This document shows, piece after piece, positions 46,137 through 59,040 of a DNA stretch of 64,000 nucleotides. The stretch comes from Rosa chinensis (lineage: Eukaryota > Streptophyta > Magnoliopsida > Rosales > Rosaceae), in NCBI RefSeq assembly GCF_002994745.2, contig NC_037093.1:33271884-33335883 (forward strand). The letters are read 5' to 3'. Positions within the stretch are counted from its first letter, which is position 1; each line of letters starts with the position of its first letter. Position numbers and translations under genes: made by a program. Under the pieces are notes generated by a model that saw only the letters and a list, made by a program, of their open reading frames with translations, ran no database searches and was not told the origin of the DNA.

Positions 46137-46507
46137 TTAGAACATATAAACAACCAAAGGTGAAATTTTTAGATCCTCTAAATACTGCAATCCAAATGTG
46201 AGATACATAAAACAATTAAAATTGTAAAAGTTGTGAAATTTAAGTGAAGATTAGAGATATTCAGATACCTTAGAACACCTAATGGAAACGTAGATAGGCC
46301 CATCAACATATCCTTCAATGCAATCCAGCTCTCACTGGTTCTAATAAAATCCTAACACAAATTTCTATGGTTTGATTGGAAGAGAAATGTTGCGAGAACA
46401 TAAGTACAGTCCAAACATTGAGAGTTTTTTTTTTTTTTTTTTTTTTTGTCTGACGAACATTGAGGTTTAGAATAGAGAGCAAGATCCACAAAAAAAAAGG
46501 TTGTTAC
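46137..46507. other. Non-coding flank holding a minimal retroposon insert
   Basis: No gene seen. At 46423-46455 a ~33-base insert (T-run followed by gtctgacg) is flanked by aacattgag on both sides (46414-46422, 46456-46464): a retroposon on the minus strand truncated to little more than its poly(A) tail. Confidence 0.65.
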
Positions 46508-47378
46508 TATTTAAGAAAAACTGAAATTGGGAGAGAATTAAGTCGTACTTTCATTGATAATAGGGGCCTCTTTTTATAGAGGATTACAAGACATAGAATC
46601 AGAGTTGTATAAGGAAAAATAATTGTACAATTAATCAGATATCTATGAATATCTATGAGAATATCTCTAATTCAAAACTCTATTACATCTAGGTCAAGTA
46701 ACCTAGAGTTTGGGCCAGACACATATTTTGGATTTACTTGAACACTCCCCCTTGTGTCGCCCAAACGTGGTGCTCCTCTTGTTGCCTCATTAAAAACCTT
46801 GCACAGTAACAGAAACCCTGTGGGACAAAAGTAACCTCGGTCGAAGGGGAAAAAGAGCACAATACACCATTCACATTTCAAGACAATACATGTAGACATC
46901 TCCCCCTAATGACTACGGTCATGAGAGTTCGGATAACTTCCACAAACGATGCTACCAACATGTTACTCGAAAGTAGAATTTAGGCAATGACTTAGTGAGC
47001 AAGTCTGCCACACTATCCTCAGATCAAACCTAGTTCACTTTGATCTTGAGGAGAGTCTGTTGTTGCTGGTTATGCTTGGTGTTGTCGCTTTTGATATAGC
47101 CTTGCTTCATTCGTTCAAAACAACCAGCATTATCCTTAATGCTTGTAGGCTCATCTGTGGTAGACTTCAAACCACAATTGTTTGAACATGTGTAATTATG
47201 GATCCAATCCATATACATTCACGAACCATTTTATGAAGAGCAATAATCTCTGCATTGTTCGAAGACATAGCGACTATGGTCTATTCTGTAGACTTCCAAG
47301 ATATCACGGCCTTTACCCACGGTGAACACTTAACCAGTTTGGGAATGAGCTTTGTGTAGGTCAGAGAGATGCCTAATA

Positions 47379-47987
47379 TCAGTAAAACCTTCCAAAACAC
47401 ATGTCATTTTCGGAGGGAGATAGTGGACGCAGGCCAGTGTTGACGGTGTGCCTAGTGTGTGATGGGTCCGAATCCATCATCTCTCTGTAGGGATAGAACA
47501 AGCCCATATCAATCATACATCTCAAGTACCGAAAGATATCTTTTACACCAATCCAATGGCGTCGCGTTGGTGCAAAGCTATATCTAGCTAACAAGCTAGT
47601 TTATAGAAAATGAGATGTCGGGTTTTGTGCATTGAGCTAAGTACAATTGTACTCAAGTAAGGCACTTCTACCTCTAGCACATCTTCATCATCATTCTTCA
47701 AATGAAGAGGATCCTTTTCAGGATCAAGTCTACGGACGATCATGGGGGTGCTTGAAGGCTTGACCTTGTCAAAATACCTAAGCATCTATCAACACGATGC
47801 TCAATTTCCAAATCGAGACATAATCTTGTTCTCCCAAAATCCTTCATCTCAAATCGGATTTTAAGTGTTCAGTGGTTTTCCTTAACTCTTTAAGGGCTTC
47901 CAATGAAGATCATGTCCAATATGAACCGCGATAGAACCCGAAACTTGTTATAAAAACGCGTGGGCATATGCCTTCCCAATCAAGTAG
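47379..47987 (-). pseudogene. Copia RT C-terminus / RNase H remnant
   Basis: Minus-strand ORFs carry MLRYFDKVKPSSTPMIVR, then DPEKDPLHLKND and VPYLSTI (the copia P-Y-x-S-x-G region), and LARYSFAPTRRHWIGVKDIFRYL, then DMGLFYP. Further on (47230-47330) the RNase H region is only faintly visible. It is separated from the rest of RT by solo LTR S. Confidence 0.85.
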
Positions 47988-50513
47988 TGTGACGACCTAA
48001 AATTTTTAACATTTTCTAAAATTAAAAAAAAAAAAAGTTTAATTTTAGTTATTGTGCTAAACTATTTGTTTAAATATTGTTTATATATATATATATATAT
48101 ATATATCTATATATAGTATAGAGCTAAATTTTACTTATTTGGGTTTAAGTAAATAGAGTTTAGCCCAAAAGATTTGGCCCAAAACTCAAACCCAAGTAGC
48201 TTAACAGCTGATAGAGTAAACTCCATGACAAAACCAAATCAAACAACGCCTAAACTCAAAGCATTGTCCCGTCTCTTCATCGGCTTCCTCACCCCCATAT
48301 TCTCCTCCATCTGATACACCAGCCACCGCCTTAGGAAAGTACAAAGGACATAGCCGCCGCCATGGGTAAGTAGGAGGTGTCAACAGCCTTGGAAATCAAG
48401 TTTCAAATTTGGTGATTCCCCAAAGCTATGAAGCTAGAGCTGGAACCCTAGAATCAGGAGCTAGAACTCTAGAAATCTGGAGGTGGCAAGTCTAGTACCT
48501 ATATGGGTAAGAATTCAATTAGAATATCTATCTTGCTTTCTTCGTTTTCACCTCCTTTCCAGACACTATAAATAGGCTAAACCATCTATGCTTTCCATAC
48601 AGTTCCTTGAGTTGCTAGATACATAGATAAACAAGGGAGAGAGAGAGAAAGAGGGTTTTGGTATCTTATAAGTGGAGGAGTAAAAAGTCAGGTGTGATTC
48701 TTTTATTTTTGATTTGATGAGTTCTTTGTGGTTCTGATGGTTAATGCAATTTGGAAATTAGGTTATGTTCATAGGTTATTATAAGACCTGGGGATTCTTG
48801 ATGATAGAAGAAGTTACAATAGAGATGAAGTTCAGTTAGGAATAAAGTTGTTGTTACTGGAACAACTAGAACTAATTATTTTCTCATCTTCTATTTGATT
48901 TCACTAGTTTCTGGAAAATAGTTTATATTTTTGGTCTTTGAATTAATCCAAATTAGAATTTGAAATCACTTTGTATCTGGTTTATTGTTTCCTTTAGTCA
49001 TTAGAGTTTTTGGAAGACATAGATTAATAAAATCTGACTTGAGAAGAGTCAAGAACCAAGTAGGAAACATATGCAGTTTTAAAGTTGAATTTAGAAAACC
49101 TTCACTCATCCTTTAAAGCCTTGTTGAAAGTGTGATTTCTTTTATTTAACACTTTAGAAAGTCTATTTTCAGTATTGAAAGTTTTCCACAAATTGGAGTT
49201 GTAGAAAGTACATTAAAACTGAAGAGGTTAGCACACAGTAGCAGTTTCTGCAGAAAAACGTGGGACTGTAGCTGAACTTTAAAAATTCATAACAAATTCT
49301 AGGAAAATTGTTTTCAGATGATTCAAATTCCGAAAGTTTCTTTAGGATGTCAGCTACAAATCGTTAGAATACCATGAAAGCAGATTTTAAACAGATTTGT
49401 ACAGTTTTTAACATTAAGGTGACTGGGTCAGAAAACTGCAGTATTTCAGTTTGTCAAGTAAAAACCTGTTTTGGTCAAAATAACTCACTGCTAAGATTTT
49501 CAAAGTATGTTAGCTGAGTTTTGCTTTAATTCTTTATGTGTGGAACTAATAAATTCTATTCTTGCAATAGGAACTTGTTTTCATCCGGATACTTAACGTG
49601 AAAATCAATCGAGGTAGGGGAAAAACTTGGGGAGCCTCTATGTTTGCATTGGATGGTTGCCTACATGATTGTATTGGATGGTTGTGTACATGATTATATG
49701 CATTTATGTCCTCTGTTTCTGTTTGTTTGGTATGGCTGAATAGTGAATACACTTACATATTCAAAGTATTTGTGCATTAATAAGACATGAAGTATAAGGG
49801 TGGTGATGGTAATGTGAATATGCTATTGGAATGAGTATGTTGGTTTATCTTTTGCGTAGTTGAGTCTATAACCTCAGCAGGTACCAGATCCCAGGTATGC
49901 CCACTTGTGAATGTGCACTTAGTATAGGATATTGAAAGGGTAATTCGGGACTGGCGAAAGGGGAATAGACAGGATGACTAGCAAAAGAGGGTTAGGAGGG
50001 TTTTATTTTGGGTGGGGGTTAGTTCACATTGTTGAATACTCTGAGTCACCTTCGTGGTAAAATATATGGTATGGGACATGTAGGTTCAGTTTATTTTACA
50101 ATGTGGATTATCGGGAATAGATAATAGTTGCATCCATTCATTATTGCTATTCTAACTATGATCTTCACAGAGGTTTCATTCTCCTACTGGGCAATGTATG
50201 CTCACTCCTTTTTATCATTTTGCAGGTGACAAATAAATAAGTTTGAAGTTATTTTACTGCAAGGGTGTTTTTAATAATGTAATATACATGTGTGTTATTG
50301 TTAATCATGTTTGGGTCCTAGACAAGAACTTGGATTATAGTTGACCTTTTGTTGTAAATGTTGTTGTAAACCCTCTTGTAATAAAGGTTGTGTTTCAATT
50401 TCGAAAACTTGTCTAGTATCGTTCTTTTCCAATTATTCGTATTTCGATTTTGGAAATTTATTTCCATGATTGGAATATAAGTCGCATCTAAAAAAAAAAA
50501 ATTTGGAGTGACA
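47988..50513 (+). mobile_element. Solo LTR, family S, in copia pol
   Basis: It runs TGTGACGACC...GGAGTGACA with a perfect 5-bp duplication agtag (47983-47987, 50514-50518). A TATA box (ctataaata, 48567-48575) gives plus orientation, opposite to the copia host. An (AT)n run lies at 48085-48106. No coding region. The TGTGACGACC start is common in long LTRs of chromoviruses. Confidence 0.88.
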
Positions 50514-50518
50514 AGTAG

Positions 50519-51130
50519 TCACTTTAGTGAGCGTTTCAACATCTTTGTAAAACGCGCTCCATGGTCTAGAGCCACTTGACTTGGGTAAATGAAGTTCAGC
50601 ATGAACCTTCATGTATATTCTATATCTAGATCCCCATATAGATACGTAATGACCATATTTGTAAGCTGCATGTTCAATTATTTGGAAACTACTAAACTGA
50701 CAAGATAGTGGAGTGCAATGACATCCATTACGAGAGAATATGTCTCATCGTAGTCGATTCTAGAGCGTTTTGTGAGAAGCCTTGCACCATAAGGTGAGGT
50801 TGCCATCTTTTTTTCTCATCACGCTTTCTAACGAAGACCCATTAGTCAATAGGTTTTATGTTAGGAGGTGTTGGCATCACTGGTTCAAAAATCTTCCTCT
50901 TCGTTAGAGAATCTAACTTAACCTGGATTGCATCTTTCCATTTAGGCCAAATCTCTCTACGTTGGCATTCATTCATCAATGAAGCATGGTTCGATATCAT
51001 CAGACTCAACAAACTCATGCGCAATGAAATGCGCGATTACACCATCAATCATGATGGAGTTTCTATCCCACGTCTCAGGCAAACTAGTGTAATTTTCATA
51101 GAGCTCTATATTCTCAAGAATAGGTTCTGA
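50519..51130 (-). pseudogene. Copia reverse transcriptase, N-terminal part
   Basis: Minus-strand ORF 51024-50842 reads SLMNECQRREIWPKWKDAIQ, then VKLDSLTKRKIFEPVMPTP. This is the start of the copia RVT_2 domain (normally W..A...E...L...K..W.LV). Remnants of the following blocks lie at 50560-50840 in other frames. Interrupted on its 3' side by solo LTR S. Confidence 0.82.
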
Positions 51131-51859
51131 CGTTGAGGTGTCTCCCAACGATAACCATAATTCAGAAGATTCTCATGAGACGGATTTTGAGTGTTGATGA
51201 TCAAAGGATTGGACTATGCCAAAGTATCATTCGAACCCATGGGCCTCTCACGCATCCAAGCTGGGGCCATGACCTATAACGCTAGAGTGCCACTCTCTTT
51301 GTCATTGGAGCCATGTCTAACTCGATGTAGAGGGTGCTACGTCCTCTCACAGGATGTCCTTCCTTGCAGGTATATTTGCAGGAGATATGTGTGATCTCGT
51401 CACTTTAACAGGGATCGAGATGAGACATAGTGGGGACATATCACGATAATTTCTTTCGTTCTTGCTTAATATTCGTGTTCTTATCTCCCCCTAATGATGT
51501 GAAGACTGTCTCATCAAAGTGACAATCCGCAAGACATGCAGTAAAGAAATCGCCTAGCAAGGGCATTAAGTGGTGGACGATTGTTGGAATCTCAAATCTA
51601 ACATAGTTGCCTATTCGTATGTAAGGACCTATCATAGAGCATTGTGGTGGCACAATTGGCACCTAAATGGCACACTCAAATATGCGTAAGTACGATACTT
51701 GTACCTAGTCATTAGCTATAGTATAGAGGTAGATTGAGTGGCGGTGGGTTGTAGATGAATTAGCATAGCTGCATGCAATATTGCATCACCCCAAGCAGAT
51801 ATAAGGAGATTGATGCACATTACCAATTTACGAGCTACCATCGTAGTCATTTTTGTGAG

Positions 51860-52330
51860 ACCATTTGGTTGTGTTCATGGGAATATGATGTCCAACATTA
51901 GTCCCATTGCAATAACCATCGAAAGTCTTCGATGTAAACTCTCTAGAATCGTTAAATCCAATTGATTGAATAGAATGATCCAGGGAGTGAGTCCGTTGAT
52001 ATGTGCTAGGAGTGTAGCATAAGTAGCATTACAAGTGGACAATGGCACAACACATGACCAACGTGTTTGCTTGTCAACCAACATTATGAGATATTTAAAC
52101 GTCCTCAAGTTGGTTGAACTAGTTCACAGAATCCACATGGATTTTATGTAAGAATATACTGAGTATTTTCATATCCTTTGCATAGGACAGTCTTAGTCCT
52201 AATTTCCCTAAGGAACAGGCTTTGTAAAAATGAGGAAGAGGCTTTAGAAGCAACCAATGAGGATTTTGGTTGGGTCTAAGCGTCTGAAACGCTATTTGAA
52301 GCAAAGTTGGTGATTGCAGCATCACTTAGG
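51860..52330 (-). pseudogene. Copia integrase remnant
   Basis: Minus-strand frames contain KIHVDSVN, then RTFKYLIMLVDKQTRWSCVV, then PLSTCNATYATLLAH, with a frameshift around 52110. These are the core D...VD..TR blocks of copia integrase. Further core sequence lies in broken frames down to about 51450. Confidence 0.8.
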
Positions 52331-53287
52331 TCACCATCACCATGATGGATGCCATCCATGGGGTTATGGATAGGGACTATGCCAAGCCTAGGCTATGGTG
52401 GACGGCGGCAGTGCCCTAGGCAACGGCGGTGGTCATGCTTAGTCCAGGAATCAACCTTTGATTCGTTCTTCGTTTTGCTAAAAAAAATGGATGTCCGTGT
52501 GAAGTCTTTAGTAGACGGATTATCATATCATTACCAGGATGATCTATCATGTCATGACAAAGTCAATATGTGTCTAAACCCAAGAGATCTTCTCTCATAA
52601 CTTTATTAGATTTAATAGCTCGAATAGTGACATAGAGTCCACTAGAGAGACACATAAACTTCTCTGAGAGGCAAGCATTAGAGGTATTACAAAGGAACTC
52701 ATTTTCGTTCTCTACATGTGATTTCGCATGGAATCCGTTGGCTATTCATAGGTGCAATTTTCCCTAGGAGCGTAGAGAGTTTTTGTGACAGTAATCAAGG
52801 TGCCATTTGGCAAGGGGAACTTGGGCTATTCCATGTCCTAGAATTAATACTGATGGCCCAACCATCATATTCACAAAGTAATATGCTTAGAATCAAAATG
52901 GAGTCATAATAAAAAGAACTCAAAATTTTATTCATAAGCCAACGGTGTACATCATTGTCTCTTAACCATTAGGAGAACCTAATCTAAATGCTAGCTAATG
53001 CAAAACAAAGGTAGTCGTTTGACTTCTTTTGATAACTCCAAAATAAATATGAACAGGTGAGTAGAGAGATATCGGTGGAGCAAAGCTCGCTTAAGTACCA
53101 CTTATCTCAAAACCTTCCTAGACATCATACTCATTTTGGATGAGCCTATGTGAAGAAAAACTAAACCAATGACATTTACTACAAAGTATATGGCAATTGC
53201 CTATTACATCTCTTGGAAAAATAAAGACTTAAACAGAATTGGCGATCTATTGATCCTAGCCAGATTTGTAGTCTTCAACCCTTCACC

Positions 53288-54349
53288 CTAGATCATCTTC
53301 TTGATCTTCTTGTTCCACATATTGAGCTTCTTTTGCTTCACAATATGCTTTGTACGCGGTGACAATTTCTTCATGAGCTCTACAAATATGTGCCCAATGA
53401 CCGGATACTCCACATCGAGAACATACATCTCTTTGCTTAGACTCCATTGATTGAGGCGCTTTAAAGGCGTCATTTAGATGACTTTTAATGTTGGTGGCGC
53501 CTCCAACATGGCTAGAGGCGTTGCCTTCCTCTCTCTTTCCACGCTGACCTCTTCAGTTCCATATGTTCACCTATTTTGGCTGTTACCTTCCTAAGTAGAG
53601 CGATTATATGGACTAGAACGTCCAAAAGTATCCCTAAAATTAGGGTTTAGCTCTTGGCGTCCTCTCGTAGGGGCGCGACTATAATTGGACTCCGAAATAT
53701 GCTCTATTTCCAAGGATACGAAATTATAGTTCTTCACAAGGATGTTGTCATGCTTTTCATAAACATTCAGAACTCCAATGAGCTCATGAAACCTTGTGAT
53801 CCATCTTGTAGTAACATTGATTCGATAGTTCTTTGCAACCATCAAAGTAGAGACGGGGAAGGTAGAGAGAGTCCTCTCAATCAACATCGCATCTGTGATA
53901 TCTTTTCCACATAGTTCCATCAAGAATTTAATGCGAAGTGCTTCCAAATTGTAGTCAAGAACTGGCTGGAAATCAAAGCGGAGGCTATGCCATCTCACTT
54001 CTAGGTCAGGAAGCAGGGAGTCACAGACGTTGCCAAATCTTTCTTCGAGTGAGACCCACAGCCTTCTTGGGTCTTCTTCATTCATACACTCGTAATGGAG
54101 TGAATCATCCATATGACGAGTCATTAGGATGATGGCTTTCACCTTATTTGCCACTAAGGCTGCTCTATTTGCTTCCAAAGCTTGAGCTTGCTCAACAGTT
54201 AGCACGTCCTGGCTAGGCTCGAGAATCGTATCCAGGATTTCATCGGCCTTGAGATGCTGGCAAACATTACGAACCCACTTGTGATATCTAGAGCCAGTTG
54301 TTCCCAATAAGTCCAATCTGTTTAGGTTACTCATCCTGAAAGAGAACAA
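53288..54349 (-). pseudogene. Copia gag with CCHC zinc knuckle
   Basis: The ORF 54349-53591 (252 codons) opens MFSFRMSNLNRLDLLGTTG and YHKWV, typical of copia gag. It includes RAALVANKVKAIILMTRHMD, then LWVSLEERFGN and LPDLEVRWHSLRF. In a different frame at 53416-53375 an intact knuckle CSRCGVSGHWAHIC (C-x2-C-x4-H-x4-C) is present, followed by an acidic tail ending near 53288. Gag assembles the particle and binds element RNA. A frame break between about 53591 and 53470 inactivates it. Confidence 0.9.
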
Positions 54350-54461
54350 GAAACTACGATTAGTTTCAGAGCGAAAAAGGCTACCACGAAAACAATAGAA
54401 TTTTTTAGGGTAGTCACTTCCAAGAAATTTGATTCCAAGAGGAATTGGATTAGATTGAAAT

Positions 54462-54739
54462 AATGATGTGTTTGTGGTCGATCATAACTTCTCAACAAAC
54501 TCTAAGTTTGGAGGACTCTACAAGCTCCAAGCTTGGAGTGAGCACCAACCCCCACAGTTCGGCTTTTGGCTGCTCCTATAAAGAAGAAAGGCGCCCCTAT
54601 AATGATGTGTTTGTGGTCGATCATAACTTCTCAACAAACTCTAAGTTTGGAGGACTCTACAAGCTCCAAGCTTGGAGTGAGCACCAACCCCCACAGTTCG
54701 GCTTTTGGGTGCCCCTATAAAGAAGAAAGGGGGGTAGAA
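54462..54739. repeat. 139-base tandem duplication in copia leader
   Basis: Two adjacent, nearly identical units start aatgatgtgtttgtggtcg (54462 and 54601). They lie between gag and the 5' LTR. Confidence 0.92.
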
Positions 54740-54835
54740 GAAGGGAGGTTGCAAGTCCCCGAGGAAAAAGAAGAGAAAAGGAACAAAAACTCTAAAAACG
54801 GGAACTTTAAAACATACCTCTAATTAGGGATTCTG

Positions 54836-55010
54836 GTGTGGCAGAGGTGTGGTTAGAGATGTGGTATGGTGTGGCGTGATGTGGCAAGATATGGCAACGC
54901 TATGGCTATTTGTTGCAAGGTGTGGCAGCGCTGTGGCAAGGTGTGGCACGCTGTGGCTGGGTTGTGGCAAGGTGTGGCAGCACTGTGGCAAGGTGTTCTA
55001 GGGTTTTAGG
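54836..55010. repeat. GTGTGGCA minisatellite in copia leader
   Basis: Many imperfect copies of (a)ggtgtggca, often as ggtgtggcagcgctgtggca, lie just inside the 5' LTR of the copia element, in the untranslated leader. Confidence 0.88.
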
Positions 55011-55287
55011 ATTTTTGGTTTTTAGGATTTCAGAGTTAGGGCTTCGTGCTGATAACGTGTTTAAGGAAAACTGAAATTGGGAGAGAATTGAGTCGTACTT
55101 TCATAGATAATAGAGGTCTCTTTATGCAGAGGATTACAAGACATAGAATCAGAGTTGTACAAGAAAAGATAATCGTACAATTAATCGGATATCTATGAAT
55201 ATATCTAATTCAAAACCCTATTACAACTAGGTCAAGTAACCTAGAGTTTGGGCCAGACACATATTTTGGATTTACTTGAACAGTTAC

Positions 55288-55953
55288 AGTTTATTCTTTT
55301 TCTGTTTTTATTAGATAAACAACAAAAGTAAGGCTCTAAATTAATTGCTACATACTCTGCACTCAATTTGACGACAATCCATCTGTTTTATTTTAATTTT
55401 TTGGTTGGGAAGCTTTTTTTAACAAATATTTCATTCGCTATGCATTTGTTTTTAATTTATTTATCTTAAGGGACAATTTTATGAACAAAATTGTTTGTCG
55501 GCGAGGTGCATTTATGGGTGATTTTTTGTAACAAAGCATTCATCGGCGAAGGTATGTCCCTTGGAAAAAGTGTGTCTAATTTTTCTATTTTTCCTATGGA
55601 AGGCTTTAAACCTTGACAATTATGTTAGTGTCATTTTTTTTTTTTTTTTTTATGTAAGGCTTTTACCAATGAAAGAACTGTTGGCACAAGTGTGTACCTA
55701 TTTAATATTTGTTTTTAAAAAAAAAGAGGTTCTCTCCAAAGAAATATTCATCATTTTCAGCATGTCAATGTCTTATATTTTATGAGAGTCTTTTACCTAC
55801 AATTGACTCGGCTACAATGTGGCCAAATTTTCTTTATTTGAGTTAAATGCATTTTATCTCCTTGAACTTTATGCCTAAAATCATCTGTGCCCCTGAATTT
55901 TTAATTTAATCACATATACCCTTATAATCTCTAATATGATCAATCATTATCTA
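55288..55953. other. Non-coding sequence right of the copia element
   Basis: Part (about 55300-55420) resembles 41700-41840. Two short motifs tcggcgaggtgc / tcggcgaaggt occur at 55498-55555. No gene. It includes a T-run (55633-55650). Confidence 0.45.
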
Positions 55954-56990
55954 TTGGGGACATCATTGAGTATGAAAATGTATGCAATTTATGATTGATG
56001 TGCCATACTCCCAAGTATAAGAGGTCAAGTTTTAGTAAAGGGAAAAAGTAAGAGTATCGTACCCAAGAGATTGAGTAACTCTACCCTACCTAGATCACTG
56101 TGAAAATAAACCTAGAAAATACATGTAAAGTCTAACTTTTTACAAGTTCACAACCTTAGCCCTTTGGAAGCTAAAAATCATGAGGATGGTATTAACAATT
56201 GTGGTAATGAGCGGCTTGGTTGATTTTAATTTGGATAAAGAAAATTAAATGCATAAAATAAAATAAACAAATAAAAATGCAAAGACTAAATCAATGAGAA
56301 GAATAGAGACTTAGGCATTGCACCTAACCGTACTCATACACAAAATGTAACCCACATTAGATGTAATAACATGCTTTGACAAACTTCCCCTTAGTGTTTT
56401 GGTGAAGCTACCAAGAAACCAACTAATCATGCAATTTAACAATCTCTTTTGAAGCAAAGCTAAATTACACGATCTTTATACTATTCAAATCTTCCGGATC
56501 CTAAATGGCCTATGGTGCCATGAGCCTAAATTCTTCCGGTACCTAAACTCACAATATCATGCTTTAATTTCAAGGTAAGAAATTCAAGCAACTTAGTTCT
56601 TCCCGTAGGAATAAGCTAAGCCACCACCTATTTAGCTACACATGCTCACAAAATCAAGAGTTTATCAAGTTCATGTTTTCGATTCATTAATTTCCTAAAG
56701 CATGCTTCTAGGTGATAAATCTATAAACACATGCATTTAGGATAGATGAAAGTATAGTAGCCAAAAGATTCAAAACATGCGTAAACATCAAACCATATTG
56801 AAATTTATATTATTTGCACATGAGTTTATCCAACCACTCACAACACATGTCATTACAAATACAAGCCATGAACATCAAATAAAAGAGAGAAGGAAAGAAA
56901 AAGAGATGAACTACCCAACCTCCCACTTAGCTCTCAATGATGTAAAATGATGAGAGAGTTGAAAACTGTACTTTTATTAAGTCGAATTGA
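55954..56990 (-). mobile_element. LTR remnant related to family Y (3' half)
   Basis: It begins TATTGGGGACATCATTGAGTA, the complement of the Y#1 end (...ATGATCTCTCCAATA), and shares the inner block tcgtacccaagagattgag with Y#1 (complement near 7656-7675). The rest has diverged and the left LTR end is not found, so it is truncated near 56990. Confidence 0.6.
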
Positions 56991-59040
56991 AAAAAAAAGA
57001 AAATCTTCGAAATACACTTTAGTTCACTTAAAAAATAAAAACTTAAATATTAATAAATAAATAAAAAGGTAACAGAAGCTCCATTCTAAAATTTAGAACA
57101 ATCTTAAACAAGAAACTTGAATTTTATTCTAGGGGATGCCAACCCAACCACTAGCTGCTACCAAGTCTTCTAAGCATTCAATTCATCTTCAGTACCAGGA
57201 ACCACAACGAATTACTAATGAGATATAAACTCAGTACGTAATGATAACACACCACGTATAACAAATAGGAAGGCATTCCATACTTATATACAATATAGTA
57301 AAATGCATGGTACATGGAGTGCACTCAAAACAATTCAAACTGAACTTTCTAGGTCCCTCTAGACATAACATACCAATGAGACCCAAACTTATCAGAGGTG
57401 GGAGACAGACGTCACCCGTTGGTGACGAACCCACTATGTGGGCCATATAACAGATAATGCAGAACCTGTAAAGACAAAACAGTACATGATTCGCACTTAC
57501 AGAACAGATTTCTCCCCAGACAGCCTATTAGTATTGGTATGCCAAGAGAGTACCTAGCAGAAATCTCTTTCAAAACTTATCAAATTTTGCATGATGCATA
57601 TGTACTAGTAGAAGCCAAAGCATTCACAACGGAAAACAAAAATGGTGCACTCAAAATTATAAGCGTATAATATATAAGATAGTAACGTATCATCAATAAT
57701 ATATTTATCATGGTTCCAGAGCAAACAAAAGTTACTTACCTCTACTAACCAAGCTATAAAAGCAAATGGTACAGCATCCTACATTGCGGTTTCTCGGCCT
57801 AAAGCAAACAAAAACACAAAATGAGACATGAACTAGAAGCTTATAACCTGCAGTAAAAGCAATCTGGCAGGGCCTATATCTGAAGGAAAAATCTCACTTG
57901 CTACAGTCATTAATAAAAACCCTTAAAAATTTACAGGATTAAACTATACATACTCAAGTATCTACTGTAAAAATATCAAGTCAAAATAATACTAAAAACA
58001 TATCCAAATAATTTTCCAAAACCGGCATCAGTTGCTGCCAGGAAACAAAACCTTCACCAACAATGACTCTTCCAAAAATTCCATTGGATTCAATATGAAC
58101 TAAAACTTGTTGAAAATTTTCAAGTCTGTTTAAGGCTCAATACTTAGCATATGATAAAAATTGGGAGCGAAATCAGTTTTTCTAGAACCCCTAAAGCTGT
58201 CTTCAAAACAGAACCCAAAATAATCCTCTCCACCTAAACAGCTAGATTCAGATGGTTAACGAATTTTATAAAAATAAATACAATTGATAAATTCACTAAA
58301 ATTTTATCTCAGAAATTAGACATAAAGAGAAACGTTCCAGAAAAATTTGACAGCTAAAACAAAGCATTTGTCTCTTCAAACAATGACCATAACACGTTCC
58401 TAACTTCTGTCCGCAGAAATCCTGTTTCCTCTATGTCAACTTTGAAAAATCACCATAAATTCGATTCTTAATATTTTTCTGTGAAATCAACGCCAAAATA
58501 ACCCTTGATAAGTCTAATTTCAAGTAATGAAAGAACCATAATCGTTTAAATAAAAATACCTGGTCGAAATTGTAACAAAATCACCTGATCTCAGACTTGA
58601 TACTTCGTCTCAAGCCTCTGTGGTCAACGCATCATAACCTATTTTCTCCTTTCTCTATCCTTGCACACAGATGTTGTTCGCTCTTATTTTTTTCTACCTT
58701 AAACACGTCTAAAACAATTTTCTTCTGTCCCAAAACTCATGGGTTCAGTTAACTTATTAGAAAATATGTAATCAGTTTCAGACTTATAAGTAAACACAAC
58801 CTCTTTGTAACAACTAGTTTCAAATTTCTATTTTCCTTTTTACTAAAATAACTAATTAACCTTAAAACTACATGTACAACAAAATAAATAAATAAATAAA
58901 GTCTCATAAATATGTAATATGATCCAACAACAAAATATTTCACAATATCAAAATAAATAAGGTCTGCAAACAACAAGGCCACAAAACAAACAAAGTAAAT
59001 TGGTGGATATGATAAAGTGTGAGTTGTTCTCCTTTGCTAT
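56991..59040. other. Unassigned repeat-like sequence; no gene
   Basis: No recognised coding sequence. The texture and the RC of TATA-like stretches suggest decayed LTR sequence on the minus strand, but no termini were found. An (AAAT)n-like run lies near 58880-58900. Confidence 0.35.

Larger units (their letters stand above)
46508..55282 (-). mobile_element. Ty1/copia retrotransposon, structurally complete, degenerate
   Basis: The 5' LTR is 55282-55058 and the 3' LTR 46744-46508 (minus orientation, TGTTCAAGTA...CTTAAACA). A perfect 5-bp duplication gttac flanks it (46503-46507, 55283-55287). The primer-site region after the 5' LTR reads CGTTATCAGCACGA. A polypurine tract AAGGGGGAG (46753-46745) precedes the 3' LTR. 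gag, integrase, RT and RNase H follow in copia order. Solo LTR S (47988-50513) splits pol. Stops and frameshifts are scattered. Confidence 0.9.

Noticed and set aside
54463..54823. Two matching 85-codon ORFs
   Set aside because: They result from the 139-base tandem duplication in the copia leader.
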